From Aureimonas mangrovi (GTDB taxonomy: Bacteria > Pseudomonadota > Alphaproteobacteria > Rhizobiales > Rhizobiaceae), in the NCBI RefSeq assembly GCF_014058705.1, contig NZ_CP059692.1, positions 2,919,001 through 2,983,000 on the forward strand: a stretch of DNA of 64,000 nt, given 5' to 3'. Shown here in pieces: positions 49,494-61,468 of this stretch. The translations under genes and the position numbers were made by a program. The notes under the pieces are model-generated. The model ran no database searches and was not told the origin of the DNA. It saw only the letters and a list, made by a program, of their open reading frames with translations. The first letter of the stretch is position 1. Each line of letters begins with the position of its first letter.

Positions 49494-49518
49494 AAGCGGC
49501 TCCTCACGGGCCGCTTTT
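49494..49518 (+). promoter_or_regulatory. Attenuator-like hairpin in the rplY leader
   Basis: AAGCGGC (49494-49500) and GCCGCTT (49510-49516) form a 7-base-pair stem with a nine-base loop, followed by TT. It lies 54 bases before the rplY ATG. It could be a weak terminator or a binding site for L25 autoregulation (E. coli L25 binds 5S rRNA); the latter is speculation. Confidence 0.4.
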
Positions 49519-49571
49519 CGTCGTTCCGGCCTTGGCCGGCTCGACCACCTCTGATCAATAAGGACAAACCC

Positions 49572-50237
49572 ATGAGCGAGAGCTACACGGTCAAGGCCGA
49601 AGCGCGCGAGAAGGTCGGCAAGGGGGCCGCCAGACATCTCCGCCGTAACGGCATGGTGCCCGCAGTCATCTACGGCGACAAGCAGGAGCCCCTGCCGATC
49701 GCCGTCCCCTACAAGGAAACCTTCCTGCGTCTGCACGCCGGCGGCTTCCTGACCACGATCGCCACCATCGAGGTGGGCGGTAAGAGCATCCGCGTGCTGC
49801 CGAAGGACTACCAGCTGGACGTCGTCAAGGACACGCTGGCTCATGTCGACTTCCTGCGCGTCTCGAAGAACACCATCGTGACGGTGAACATCCCCGTCCA
49901 CTTCGAGAACGAGGACGCGGCGCCCGGCATCAAGGCCAATGACGGCTCGCTCAATATCGTGCTGCACGAAATCGAAGTGAACTGCCCGGCAGAGCAGATC
50001 CCCGAGGCATTCACCGTCGACCTGACGGGCCTCGAGATCGGCGACGCGGTCCATGTCTCGGCGCTGAAGCTGCCGACGGGCGTGACACTGACCTCCGACG
50101 AGGACTTCACCATCGCGACGATCGTGCCGCCGATGGCCGAGGAAGTCGACGAGGGCGAGGACGAGGCACCTCAGACCGAGGTGATCGGCGAGGATGCCGA
50201 GGCCGCCGAGGGCGAGGCGTCCGGAGAGGACAAGTAA
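49572..50237 (+). CDS. rplY: 50S ribosomal protein L25/Ctc family
   Basis: 221 residues: the long (TL5/Ctc) form with an N-terminal 5S rRNA-binding barrel (residues 1-95, [36 protein letters not shown]), a C-terminal beta domain (about 96-190) and a very acidic Glu/Asp/Ala tail. Binds 5S rRNA in the large subunit. Next to pth and ychF, an order conserved over many proteobacteria. Confidence 0.96.
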   Translation: MSESYTVKAEAREKVGKGAARHLRRNGMVPAVIYGDKQEPLPIAVPYKETFLRLHAGGFLTTIATIEVGGKSIRVLPKDYQLDVVKDTLAHVDFLRVSKNTIVTVNIPVHFENEDAAPGIKANDGSLNIVLHEIEVNCPAEQIPEAFTVDLTGLEIGDAVHVSALKLPTGVTLTSDEDFTIATIVPPMAEEVDEGEDEAPQTEVIGEDAEAAEGEASGEDK

Positions 50238-50295
50238 TCGGGCCGGGGGCGGCGACGCCCGTCCCCGCTGCCGCGAATACGAAGGAGGTCGGGAC

Positions 50296-51021
50296 ATGCT
50301 GCTCTTCGTCGGGCTCGGCAATCCCGGCCCCCAATATGCCGGAAACCGGCACAATGTCGGCTTCATGGCGCTCGACGAGATCCACCGCGATCCGTCCTTC
50401 TCGCCATGGTCGAAGAAATTCCAGGGCGAGATCTCCGAAGGTCGGATCGACGGCGGCAAGGTTCTGCTTCTCAAGCCCCAGACCTTCATGAACGAGAGCG
50501 GCCGTTCGGTGCTGGCTGCCGCGTCCTTCTACAAGATCGCCCCCGCCGGCATCGTCGTCTTCCACGACGAGCTCGACCTGCCGCCGGGCAAGGTGCGGGT
50601 GAAGACCGGGGGCGGGCACGGCGGCCACAACGGCCTGCGCTCCATAGATGCCCATCTGGGCAAGGACTATCGACGCGTGCGGATCGGCATCGGCCATCCG
50701 GGCGACAAGGACCGCGTCTCCCCTTACGTCCTTTCGGACTTCGCCAAGGCGGACGCGACGTGGCTCGACCCGCTGATCGAGGCGATGGCGCGGGATGCAA
50801 GCCTGCTGGCCAAGGGCGAGGACGCCCGGTTCATGAACCGCCTCGCGCAGACGACAGGCTCCGACGAGCCCGCCTCGGCACGCGGGGCCGCAAAACCCAA
50901 GGGCCAGAGCCATATCCGCCAGGCGCGACCGAAGATCGGCACCGGGTCGGGCACGGGCGCCGTGCCGCCGGGCGAGCCGCTCGCGGCCATGCTCGGCAAA
51001 CTGTTCGGAAACAAGGACTGA
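50296..51021 (+). CDS. pth: Peptidyl-tRNA hydrolase Pth
   Basis: Recycles peptidyl-tRNA that drops off ribosomes. 241 residues, some 45 longer than in E. coli through a C-terminal Gly/Pro/Ala-rich tail. Conserved: [20 protein letters not shown] with catalytic His21, [26 protein letters not shown] with the catalytic Asp, and [20 protein letters not shown] precedes the ATG. Confidence 0.97.
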   Translation: MLLFVGLGNPGPQYAGNRHNVGFMALDEIHRDPSFSPWSKKFQGEISEGRIDGGKVLLLKPQTFMNESGRSVLAAASFYKIAPAGIVVFHDELDLPPGKVRVKTGGGHGGHNGLRSIDAHLGKDYRRVRIGIGHPGDKDRVSPYVLSDFAKADATWLDPLIEAMARDASLLAKGEDARFMNRLAQTTGSDEPASARGAAKPKGQSHIRQARPKIGTGSGTGAVPPGEPLAAMLGKLFGNKD

Positions 51022-51103
51022 AGCGGGTTCTCATCCTGCACGCCGGGGGCCGGATCGCCCGCGCGCAGACAGCCTCGCTCGCATAAGGCAAGGAACGAGA
51101 CAC

Positions 51104-52207
51104 ATGGGCTTTCGCTGCGGCATCGTCGGACTTCCCAATGTCGGCAAGTCGACGCTCTTCAACGCGCTGACCAAGACCGCCGCGGCGCAGGCCGCGAACT
51201 ACCCGTTCTGCACGATCGAGCCGAACACGGGCGATGTCGGCGTGCCGGACCCGCGCCTGAAGGACATATCGAAGGTCGCCAAGTCGGCGAACGTCATCCC
51301 GACGCGCATCACCTTTGTCGACATCGCGGGCCTCGTGCGTGGCGCCTCCAAGGGCGAAGGCCTGGGGAACCAGTTCCTCGCCAACATCCGCGAGGTGGAC
51401 GCAATCGTCCATGTGCTGCGCTGTTTCGAGGACGACGACATCACCCATGTCGAGGGGCGCATCGACCCGGTGGCGGACGCCGAGACCGTCGAAACCGAGC
51501 TGATGCTGTCGGACCTCGAAAGCCTCGAGCGCCGTGTCGTCGGAACCCGCAAGAAGGCGCAGGGCAAGGACAAGGAGGCGATCGCGCAGCTTCCGATCAT
51601 GGAGGCCGCGCTCACCAAGCTGAACGACGGTCAGCCTGTGCGCACGCTCCTCAAGGATCTCGACGTCGAGGAAACACGCGAGTTGCGCGGGCTGAACCTG
51701 CTCACCTCCAAGCCCGTCCTCTACGTGTGTAACGTCGCCGAAGCCGATGCGGCGGAGGGCAATGCGCATTCGCAGGCCGTCGCCGCGATGGCAGAGCGGC
51801 AGGGCGCGAAGACCGTCGTGATCTCCGCCGCCATCGAGGCCGAGATCGCGCAGCTCCCGGAAGACGAGGTCGGTGACTATCTGGATGCGATGGGCCTCGC
51901 CGAGCCCGGCCTCGACCGGCTCATCCGTGCCGGCTACGAGCTCCTGAACCTCATCACTTACTTCACCGCCGGCCCGAAGGAGACGCGCGCCTGGACGGTT
52001 CGTCGCGGCTCGAAAGCTCCGCAGGCGGCGGGCGTGATCCACACCGATTTCGAGAAGGGCTTCATCCGCGCCCAGACGATCGGCTACTCGGACTATGTCG
52101 GGCTCGGCGGCGAAGTGGCGGCCAAGGAGGCCGGCAAGGCGCGCGACGAGGGCAAGGAGTATGTCGTGCAGGACGGCGACGTGATGCTCTTCAAGTTCAA
52201 CGTCTGA
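51104..52207 (+). CDS. ychF: Ribosome-associated ATPase YchF/OLA1
   Basis: Obg-family P-loop protein that prefers ATP. 367 residues. G1 is GLPNVGKSTLFNALTK, G3 FVDIAGLVRGASKGEGLGNQ and the NKxD equivalent lies in YVCNVAEAD (altered as is usual in YchF). A coiled-coil insert spans about residues 125-205. The C-terminal TGS-like domain contains LITYFTAGPKETRAWTV. AAGGAACGAGA upstream. Ends the rplY-pth-ychF group. Confidence 0.96.
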   Translation: MGFRCGIVGLPNVGKSTLFNALTKTAAAQAANYPFCTIEPNTGDVGVPDPRLKDISKVAKSANVIPTRITFVDIAGLVRGASKGEGLGNQFLANIREVDAIVHVLRCFEDDDITHVEGRIDPVADAETVETELMLSDLESLERRVVGTRKKAQGKDKEAIAQLPIMEAALTKLNDGQPVRTLLKDLDVEETRELRGLNLLTSKPVLYVCNVAEADAAEGNAHSQAVAAMAERQGAKTVVISAAIEAEIAQLPEDEVGDYLDAMGLAEPGLDRLIRAGYELLNLITYFTAGPKETRAWTVRRGSKAPQAAGVIHTDFEKGFIRAQTIGYSDYVGLGGEVAAKEAGKARDEGKEYVVQDGDVMLFKFNV

Positions 52208-52483
52208 CGAGACGGGCGCGGTTGACGGAGGGCGGGCCGCGCCGCAGCATCTTTCTCACCGCTTCGGCCATGTATCCACCGCGCTTCGCGCGAGGACGAC
52301 GTCCTTTGTCCTTTCGGCAGGCTCATCCTCGGCCGCCAGGCCGGCGATCCATGCTCCGTACCTCTGCCGGTCCGGCACGCGGAGGTCGATGCGAAGCGCC
52401 GTTTCCCGCATTGCACGCCTTGGCCGCGCCGCAGCACTCCCTGTAGGATCGGCGACGACGCCGACGCGAAGGGAGGGCCAGCG

Positions 52484-52936
52484 ATGCGCATGTTCGAAGA
52501 CCTGCCGGTGGGGGAGCGCCTGCCGCTCGCTCCCTACCATGTGAGCCGTGAGGAGATCGTCGAATTCGCCACGGAGTTCGACCCCCAGCCCTTCCATCTG
52601 GATGACGCAGCCGGCGAGGCGAGCCTTCTCGGCGGACTCGCCGCCTCCGGCTGGCACACCTGCGCGATGATGATGAAGATGGCCTTCGACGGGCATCTGA
52701 AGGACATCGCCTCGCAAGGCTCACCCGGCGCCGAGCATGTGCGGTGGATGCGCCCGGTGCGCCCCGGCGAAACGCTCGGCGGCCATGCCGGCGTGACGGC
52801 CGCGCGCCGCTCGGCGTCCCGGCCACATCTCGGCCTCGTGACCTTCGACACCGACGTCACCGACAGCGCGGGGCAGACGGTTCTTTCCGCACGCTACACG
52901 GTGATGGTGCGCGCCGGCGCGGAGGCCGCCCGTTGA
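52484..52936 (+). CDS. MaoC-like hotdog dehydratase (first of a pair)
   Basis: 150 residues. Hotdog fold of the MaoC/R-specific enoyl-CoA hydratase family: MFEDLPVGERL, EFDPQPFHLDDAAGEASLLG, which holds the hydratase-motif Asp and His, then GLAASGWHT and a shared late segment VRWMRPVRPGETL. Such proteins hydrate enoyl-CoA or act as thioesterase-like enzymes. Coupled (TTGA overlap) to a second, related gene; the two may form a heterodimer. GGGAGGGCC upstream of the ATG. Confidence 0.87.
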   Translation: MRMFEDLPVGERLPLAPYHVSREEIVEFATEFDPQPFHLDDAAGEASLLGGLAASGWHTCAMMMKMAFDGHLKDIASQGSPGAEHVRWMRPVRPGETLGGHAGVTAARRSASRPHLGLVTFDTDVTDSAGQTVLSARYTVMVRAGAEAAR

Positions 52937-53403
52937 GCTATTGGGACACGCTGGAGATCGGCAGGGTACAGGAGCTCGGCAGCCACACCTTCGAGAAGGA
53001 CGAGATCGTGCGCTTCGCGCGCAAATACGATCCGCAGCCCTTCCATCTCGACGAAGAGGCCGCACATGCCTCCACTCTCGGCGGCCTGTGCGCCTCCGGC
53101 TGGCACATCACGGCCGCGATGATGCGTCTTCTCGTCGACTTCCGGCGCGCCGAAGTCGCTGCGCACATCGCCGCAGGCAATCCCGCTCCCCTCCTCGGCC
53201 CCTCCCCCGGCGTGACGAACATACGCTGGCTGAAGCCGGTCTTCGCCGGAGATACACTGACCTACCGCGCGACCGTCACAGGCAAGCGCGCCTCGAAGTC
53301 GAAGGTCGGCTGGGGCGTGGTGGAGAGCCACACGACGGCGACCAACGGCGCGGGGACGGAGGTGTTCTCGCTGGATGCGGCGGCCTTCGTGGGAACGGAC
53401 TGA
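52933..53403 (+). CDS. MaoC-like hotdog dehydratase (second of a pair)
   Basis: 156 residues from a TTG start overlapping the preceding stop. Paralogue of the upstream gene: YDPQPFHLDEEAAHASTLGG, LCASGWHITAAMMRLLV and NIRWLKPVFAGDTLTYRATV match it segment for segment. Active-site Asp and His positions are kept. Tandem MaoC genes like this occur in many rhizobia, presumably from duplication; a joint substrate is unknown. Confidence 0.86.
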   Translation: MSYWDTLEIGRVQELGSHTFEKDEIVRFARKYDPQPFHLDEEAAHASTLGGLCASGWHITAAMMRLLVDFRRAEVAAHIAAGNPAPLLGPSPGVTNIRWLKPVFAGDTLTYRATVTGKRASKSKVGWGVVESHTTATNGAGTEVFSLDAAAFVGTD

Positions 53404-53414
53404 CCCGCATCTGT

Positions 53415-53456
53415 GCAAAACAGAAAGGGACCCTCGCGGGCCCCTCTCTGCTTTGC
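53415..53456. terminator. Imperfect bidirectional terminator between maoC-like and petC genes
   Basis: A 42-base inverted repeat (GCAAAACAGAAAGGGACCC, loop TCGC, GGGCCCCTCTCTGCTTTGC) with three mismatches. It stands 11 bases after the maoC-like stop and 20 bases past the petC stop, in a convergent gap, and is U-rich on the minus-strand exit. Confidence 0.5.
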
Positions 53457-53476
53457 AGGCGGATGATCCTGCGCGA

Positions 53477-54649
53477 TCAGTGCGGAGTGTTCGCCCAGAC
53501 CTTGCGCTTCACGCCGTAGACCATCGCACCGAAGATCACGAGGAACAGAAGCACGACGAACCCCGTCGATTTGCGCTCCACGAGATGCGGTTCGGCCGTC
53601 CACATCAGGAAAGCGGAGATATCGCGCGAATACTGCTCGAGCGTCTCGGGCGCACCGTCGTCGTAGGTGACCTGACCGTCCTGGATCGGCTGCGCCATCG
53701 CCAGTGCCACGCCGCCCACGAAGTACGGGTTGAAATGCGTACCCGGCTGGATCTCGACGTAGGACGGCGGCTCTTGGCCATAGCCCGTCAGAAGGGCGTG
53801 GATGTAATCCGGGCCCGATTCGGCATACTGCGTGAACAGGTCGAAGACGAAGGTCGGAAAGCCGCGCTCGGTGGCACGGGCCTTTGCCATCAGGGAGAGG
53901 TCCGGCGGATATGCCCCGCCGTTCGAAGCGGCCGCCTGCTCCGGATTGGCATAGGGGTTCGGGAAGCGATCGGACGGGATGCCCGGACGCTCGAACATCT
54001 CGCCCTCGGCGTTCGGGAGGGGGTCCTGGATCTGGTACTCGGCGGCGAGCGCACGGACCTGCGCGTCGGAATAGCCGAGCGCCTCCAGGTTGCGGAACGA
54101 GACGAGCTCGAGCGAGTGACAGGCCGAGCAGACCTCGCGGTAGATCTTGAGGCCGCGCTGGAGCTGGCCGAGATCCCATGTGCCGAAGGGACCGGCGAAG
54201 CTCCAGGAAAGCTCCTCGGGCTTGATCATCGGATAGTGCGGGGTGCCGTGCTCTTCTTCCTCGTCGTTGGCGTGAGCATCGGCGCCCGCCACCGCCTCTT
54301 CGGTTCCGCCGCTTGCCTGCGGCGCCTCGCCGGGAGCGGCACCCTCGACGGTGCCGTCGGCGTCGGCGCCCGCGGGCGTCCCGTCCGCGTCTTGCGCGTC
54401 GGCCGGCTCGCCGGCCTGCTGCTCACGTGCCTCTTCGGCCTCCGCCGCGGCGTCAGCCCCATCGGCCGGGGTCGCATCCGGGCCTTCGGCCGGGGTCTGT
54501 GCCGGAGCCTGAGGAGCGGCTTCGGCGGGAGCTGGAGCGCTCTCGCCGGCAGCCGGAGCGCCGTCCTGCGGCGCAGGTGCCTGCGCCAGTGCCGGACCGG
54601 CTGCGACCAGAACCCCCGCCGTCATCCAGGCCGTCAGAAGCTTCTTCAT
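53477..54649 (-). CDS. petC: Cytochrome c1, with long acidic insert
   Basis: Heme-carrying subunit of the bc1 complex that passes electrons to cytochrome c. 390 residues. The signal peptide (MKKLLTAWMTAGVLVAAGPALA) is followed by about 110 residues of Ala/Pro/Glu/Asp-rich insert (24-134), then the cytochrome domain with C174-SAC-H178, the axial Met in LSLMAKARATERG, and a C-terminal membrane anchor (FVVLLFLVIFGAMVYGV). Start 54649 has AAGGA seven bases upstream; ATG 54673 overlaps the petB stop. The insert is unusual and worth noting. Confidence 0.94.
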   Translation of the reverse strand: MKKLLTAWMTAGVLVAAGPALAQAPAPQDGAPAAGESAPAPAEAAPQAPAQTPAEGPDATPADGADAAAEAEEAREQQAGEPADAQDADGTPAGADADGTVEGAAPGEAPQASGGTEEAVAGADAHANDEEEEHGTPHYPMIKPEELSWSFAGPFGTWDLGQLQRGLKIYREVCSACHSLELVSFRNLEALGYSDAQVRALAAEYQIQDPLPNAEGEMFERPGIPSDRFPNPYANPEQAAASNGGAYPPDLSLMAKARATERGFPTFVFDLFTQYAESGPDYIHALLTGYGQEPPSYVEIQPGTHFNPYFVGGVALAMAQPIQDGQVTYDDGAPETLEQYSRDISAFLMWTAEPHLVERKSTGFVVLLFLVIFGAMVYGVKRKVWANTPH

Positions 54650-54672
54650 TGCGAAATCCTTCGAGCGCTTCA

Positions 54673-55962
54673 TCAGGCCTGATGCTCCCCGCCTGCGGGC
54701 GCCGGCTTGGCCTTGGCCGCATTCTTGGCAAGGACAGCCTCGGTGATCGAGTTCGGCAGCTTCTTCGGCGTCTCGATCAGTCCGAGCACCGGCAGGACGA
54801 TCAGGAAGTGGCCGAAATAGTAGATCGTGCCGATGAGCGAGAGCAGCGGGTAGATTCCCTCCGCCGGCCGCGAGCCGAGCCAGCCGAGGAACACCGCATT
54901 GATCGCGAAGATCCAGAAGAAGACGCGGTAGATCGGGCGGTAGGAGGTGGACTTGACGCGCGAGGTGTCGAGCCACGGCACGAAGAACAGGATGATGATC
55001 GATCCGAACATCACCAGGACGCCGCCGAGCTGCGCGTCGATCGGGCCGATCGGGAAGGTGATGGCGCGCAGCATGGCGTAGAACGGCAGGAAGTACCATT
55101 CGGGCACGATGTGCGAGGGCGTCACCAGCGAGTTGGCCGGAATATAGTTGTCCGGGTGACCGAGGTAGTTCGGCATGTAGAAGACGAAATAGGCGAACAC
55201 CGCGAGGAACACGATCATCGCGAAGCCGTCCTTCACCGTCGCGTGCGGGGTGAAGGGAACGGTGTCCTCCTCGCTCTTCACGTCGACGCCCGTGGGGTTC
55301 GTCTGGCCGGTGACGTGCAGCGCCCAGACGTGCAGAACCACGAGGCCAGCGATCATGAAGGGCAGGAGGTAGTGCAGCGAGAAGAAGCGGTTGAGCGTGG
55401 CGTTGTCGACCGAGAAGCCGCCGAGCAGCAGCGTCTGGATCGGCTCGCCGACGATCGGGAAGGCGGTGAAGAACGAGGTGATGACGGTGGCGCCCCAGAA
55501 GGACATCTGGCCCCATGGGAGGACGTAGCCCATGAAGGCGGTTGCCATCATCAGAAGGAAGATCACGACGCCGAGGATCCACAGGATCTCGCGAGGCGCC
55601 TTGTAGGAGCCGTAGTAGAGACCGCGGAAGATATGGAGATAGACGGCGATGAAGAAGAACGAGGCGCCGTTGGAGTGCATGTAGCGCAGCATCCAGCCCC
55701 AGTTCACGTCGCGCATGATGCGCTCGACCGAGCCGAAGGCGACCTCGGTGTTGGCCGCGTAGTGCATGGCCAGGACGACGCCGGTGAGGATCTGGATAAC
55801 GAGGAAGACCGCCAGAATGCCGCCGAACGTGTAGGCGTAGTTCAGATTGCGCGGAACCGGATAGGCGACGAACGAATCGTAGACGAGACGCGGCAGCGGA
55901 AGGCGGGCGTCAACCCAGCGCTCGATGCCGGTGGAGGGAACGTAAGTCGAATGACCACTCAT
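54673..55962 (-). CDS. petB: Cytochrome b of the bc1 complex
   Basis: 429-residue integral membrane subunit with the two b hemes and both quinone sites. Conserved helices: [40 protein letters not shown] (His pair of heme ligands), [20 protein letters not shown] and [20 protein letters not shown]. The Qo-site motif [15 protein letters not shown] is intact. Start taken at [16 protein letters not shown], shortly after petA. The stop overlaps the possible longer petC start. Confidence 0.97.
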   Translation of the reverse strand: MSGHSTYVPSTGIERWVDARLPLPRLVYDSFVAYPVPRNLNYAYTFGGILAVFLVIQILTGVVLAMHYAANTEVAFGSVERIMRDVNWGWMLRYMHSNGASFFFIAVYLHIFRGLYYGSYKAPREILWILGVVIFLLMMATAFMGYVLPWGQMSFWGATVITSFFTAFPIVGEPIQTLLLGGFSVDNATLNRFFSLHYLLPFMIAGLVVLHVWALHVTGQTNPTGVDVKSEEDTVPFTPHATVKDGFAMIVFLAVFAYFVFYMPNYLGHPDNYIPANSLVTPSHIVPEWYFLPFYAMLRAITFPIGPIDAQLGGVLVMFGSIIILFFVPWLDTSRVKSTSYRPIYRVFFWIFAINAVFLGWLGSRPAEGIYPLLSLIGTIYYFGHFLIVLPVLGLIETPKKLPNSITEAVLAKNAAKAKPAPAGGEHQA

Positions 55963-55979
55963 AGGTATGCGGCGCCCCC

Positions 55980-56540
55980 TCAGCCGATGCGAACGGTTGT
56001 TTCGGAGATGAATTCGAAGATCGGAACGTCGAGGTTCCGCGGTGCCGGCCCCTGCCGGATGCGCCCCGCCGTGTCGTAGTGCGATCCGTGGCACGGGCAG
56101 AACCAGCCATTGTAGTCACCGGCCTGGCCGAGCGGCACGCAGCCCAGATGCGTACACACGCCGAGCATGACCAGCCACTGCTCCTGCCCCTCGGCGGCGC
56201 GGTTCTGGTCCGTGGCCGGCGCGTCGGCCGGCAGGTTTTCGTTGCGCGCGATCGGATCGGGGAGCGTGGCCGGATCGACCTCCTGCCCCGCCTCGATTTC
56301 GGCGGCGGTGCGATGGCGCACGAAGACCGGGCGACCGCGCCAGCGCGCGGTGATCGACTGACCCTCGGCGATCTGGCTGACGTCGACGTCCACCTGAGCA
56401 AGCGCGAGCGTACCGGCGTCGGGGTTCATCTGGTCGATGAAGGGCCATACGGCCGCCGCCGCGCCGACCGCTCCTGCCGCGCCGGTGGCGATGTAAAGGA
56501 AGTCCCGGCGGGTGGGCTCGGCGGAATCGTTGGCGCTCAC
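55980..56540 (-). CDS. petA: Rieske iron-sulfur subunit of the bc1 complex
   Basis: 186 residues. Twin-arginine signal-anchor ([13 protein letters not shown]) then a membrane helix, hinge, and Rieske domain with the cluster motifs CTHLGC and CPCHGS, binding 2Fe-2S through two Cys and two His and holding the extra disulfide pair. GTG 56540 ([13 protein letters not shown]) is chosen; AAGGAG lies 11 bases upstream. First gene of petABC. Confidence 0.95.
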   Translation of the reverse strand: MSANDSAEPTRRDFLYIATGAAGAVGAAAAVWPFIDQMNPDAGTLALAQVDVDVSQIAEGQSITARWRGRPVFVRHRTAAEIEAGQEVDPATLPDPIARNENLPADAPATDQNRAAEGQEQWLVMLGVCTHLGCVPLGQAGDYNGWFCPCHGSHYDTAGRIRQGPAPRNLDVPIFEFISETTVRIG

Positions 56541-57000
56541 GGGAATCGACACTCCTTGACGGTCACGGGGGCGGGACCCCGCAGGCAGCGGCAAACGGCA
56601 GGACCTCGTGCCGGACGCATGTCGGCCGGCGGACGTCCTCACCTTCGCCACCCGCGCGGTTTTCTACGGGGCGCCTTGGAACTTGTCCAGACTGAGGCGA
56701 ACCGACATTCAAGGTTCGGGCGTGGCGCAAGCGGATTTCGTGTCCGAACAGGAGAGAAAGCCGACGCGGGCGCCCCCCCGAGGATTTTTCGACGCATTCG
56801 GGCGAAATCCGCCGAGTCCCACGGCGAGATGGCGAAAAAGGCTGCTTTCGTCGTCGCGGGACTTCGATGGAAATCACGCTACCTTCGGCTCCGCTCCTAG
56901 ACCGCATCCCTTTTCGCTCATACCACGCACCGAACGCTGAGTGTCGACCGGCCCCGAGCGACACATCAACGCAACATGGCGCCGCCGCCTCGCGACCACC
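56541..57000. other. Region upstream of petABC
   Basis: 460 bases between the petA start and the ABC exporter stop on the minus strand. It must contain the petABC promoter, but I see only weak candidates (a TTGAAT at 56714-56709 on the minus strand). No gene is convincing. Confidence 0.35.
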
Positions 57001-58886
57001 TCACTCGGCGGCCTCCGAAGCGATGAAACCGCCCGACTGCCGCTGCCAGAGCGAGGCGTAGAGACCACCGGCGCGGACGAGTTCCGCGTGTGTCCCCTCT
57101 TCCACCACGCGCCCCTCGTCGAGGACGACCAGCCTGTCCAGATGGGCGATGGTAGAAAGGCGGTGCGCGATGGCGATCACGGTCTTGCCGGCCATCATCT
57201 CCCTCAGGCTCTCCTGGATCACGGCCTCGACCTCGGAATCGAGCGCCGACGTCGCCTCGTCGAGGACGAGGATCGGTGCGTCCTTGAGGAGGACGCGGGC
57301 GATGGCGATGCGCTGGCGCTGCCCCCCGGAGAGCTTGATCCCGCGCTCTCCGACATGGGCGTCGTAGCCCGTCCGCCCCTTCGGATCGCGCAGCTTCGGG
57401 ATGAAGGAGGCGGCGTCGGCACGCTCGGCGGCAAGCGCGATCGCGGCGTCGTCCGCGTCCTGCGTCCCGTAGGCGATGTTGTCGCGGATCGAGCGGTGGA
57501 GGAGCGAAGTGTCCTGCGTGACGACGCCGATCGCGCCGCGCAGCGAGGACTGTCCCACATGCGCGATGTCCTGTCCGTCGACGAGGATGCGGCCGCCCTC
57601 GAGGTCGTAGAGACGCAGAAGAAGGTTCACGAGCGTGGTCTTGCCGGCGCCGGAGCGCCCGATGAGGCCGACCTTCTCGCCCGGCTTCACGTGCAGCGAC
57701 AGATCCTGGACGATGCCGCCGCCTTTGCCGTAGTGGAAGGTGACGTTCTCGAAGCGGATGTCCCCGCGGCTCGCCCGCAGGGGCCGCGCGTGCGGCGCGT
57801 CGATCAGCGCTGGCGGCACGGAAATGGTCGCGACCGCGTCCTGGATCGTGCCATAGTTGCGCACGATGCCGTTGATGGAGAACATCATCCATCCCGACAT
57901 CTGGTTGAGGCGCAGGACGAGGCCGAGCGCCGTCGCCACACCGCCCGACGTGACGGTGCCTTCCTGCCAGCCGACAATGGCGACGACGCCGACGCCCGTG
58001 ATCATCAGCCCATTGAGGATCGCCACCGCGCCTCGCACCGTCGTCAGCGCCCGGCAAAGGCGCCAGACGGCGTCGAGATTGAGCTGGAAACCCTCGCGCA
58101 CGAACGTGTCCTGCGTGCGCGCCGTGTCGAAGAGCTTGACCGAGAGAATGTTGGTGAAGGCATCGACGACGCGGCCCGTCCAGATCGAGTTGGCGTTGGC
58201 GCGCTCGCGGCCCAGCTCGCGGATGCGCGGCAGAAGCGCGTAGACGATCCACAGATAACCGAGCGACCAGAACCCGAGCACGACCATCATCCGCCAGTCG
58301 ATCGAGCCGAGGATCGTCACCGTGAGGACGACGAAGGCGGCGAAACTCCAGAAGGTCTGGAGGAGCGTGACGACGAAGTCGCCCGTCGCCTGCCCCACCT
58401 GCTGCACCTTTGTGGCGAGGCGCCCGGCGAAGTCGTTCTGGAAGAAGGTGTAGGACTGGTCCATCAACCGGCGATAGCTCTGCCAGCGGATGCGGTTGTA
58501 GAAGGCGGGCGCGACGATCTGCTCCTCGAGCACCGAGGAGGCGATGAGAACGGCGGCGCGCAGAAAGAGCGTGACGGCGGCGAGGCCGAAGAGGAGCAGG
58601 CCGTGATCGGCAAGGAGCGTCTGCGGTGTCGAACTCTCCAGCGCGTCGACGATCCAGCCGACCCCGGTAAAGAGCAGCGCATCGATCAGCGCCGTCAGCC
58701 CACCGACGACGAGGATGCCCGCAAGCGGCCATTTGGCTTGCCGGGTGAAGTGCCAGATGAAGCGATTGGTGTCGTCCGGCAGCGGCTTGAGGCCGCCCAC
58801 GGGACGGGGCTCGCCGGGGCGCCCCTCTTCCGGGTCGTCGCCGAAAGGCTCCAGGATCCGCTCGAAGCGCTTGAGCGCCCGTTCGA

Positions 58887-58890
<4 letters not shown>
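57001..58890 (-). CDS. ABC exporter, second gene of a pair
   Basis: 629 residues. A cytoplasmic N-terminal tail, a six-helix membrane domain (about 50-350) and an ATPase domain (about 375-610): Walker A GRSGAGKTT, signature LSGGQRQRIAIAR, Walker B PILVLDEATSALDSE, H-loop IAHRLST. It overlaps the preceding exporter gene by four bases, has the same length and looks half as divergent as a random pair, so the two probably form a heterodimer. Both ATP sites look intact. The substrate is unknown. MsbA-like lipid or peptide export is possible. Confidence 0.9.
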
Positions 58891-60776
<1,886 letters not shown>

Positions 60777-60921
60777 CTGTATTCCAGTCGGTGCGGGCAG
60801 GCGGCAGGCGGGCTCGCGCGCTGTAACGCAGGCGCAGCGCAGCCGATGCGCATATAGGTCTGCGCGCCGCGCTTTCACGCCGGCGCTCGCAAAGGCGAGG
60901 TGCAGGCCCTATCACGGCGCC

Positions 60922-61395
60922 ATGACAGTTTCGATCGCCCTCTATCAGCCCGACATCGCCGGCAACACCGGGACCCTCATGCGCTTCGGCGCATGCATGG
61001 GCGTGGACATCGAGATCATCGAGCCCGCGGGCTTCGACCTGTCGGACCGGTCCTTGAAGCGCGCCGGCATGGATTACCTCGACGCAGCGCGACTGATACG
61101 CCATCTCGACTTTTCCGCCTTCGACCAGGCGCGACGTGCGAGCGGGCGCCGGCTCGTGCTGCTTACGACGAAGGCCAGCGAAGACTATCGTGACTTCGCC
61201 TTCGGCGCCGAGGATATTCTTCTGTTCGGGCGCGAGAGCGCCGGCGTTCCGGACCACGTTCACCAGACCGCCGATGAGAGGCTGACGATCCCGATGGCGC
61301 CGGGGACGCGCTCGCTTAACCTTGCCGTCTCCGCCGCGATGGTGACCGGCGAGGCACTGCGCCAGCTTCGACGTCCGCTCTCACTGATTTCATAG
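60922..61395 (+). CDS. trmL: tRNA (cytidine/uridine-2'-O)-methyltransferase TrmL
   Basis: Methylates the ribose of wobble base 34 in leucine tRNAs. 157 residues, SPOUT fold. Markers: ALYQPDIAGNTGTLMRFGA near the N-terminus, LFGRESAGVP and the knot PMAPGTRSLNLAVSAAMV. The start is given by the conserved N-terminus. In alphaproteobacteria trmL commonly lies between petABC and hemF, as here. Confidence 0.95.
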   Translation: MTVSIALYQPDIAGNTGTLMRFGACMGVDIEIIEPAGFDLSDRSLKRAGMDYLDAARLIRHLDFSAFDQARRASGRRLVLLTTKASEDYRDFAFGAEDILLFGRESAGVPDHVHQTADERLTIPMAPGTRSLNLAVSAAMVTGEALRQLRRPLSLIS

Positions 61396-61468
61396 CGGCC
61401 CCGGTTCAAACCGGCGCCGAGCGCCCCACCTTCGCTGCGACGCAACAGGAACGGAGCAGGCGCAGCGA

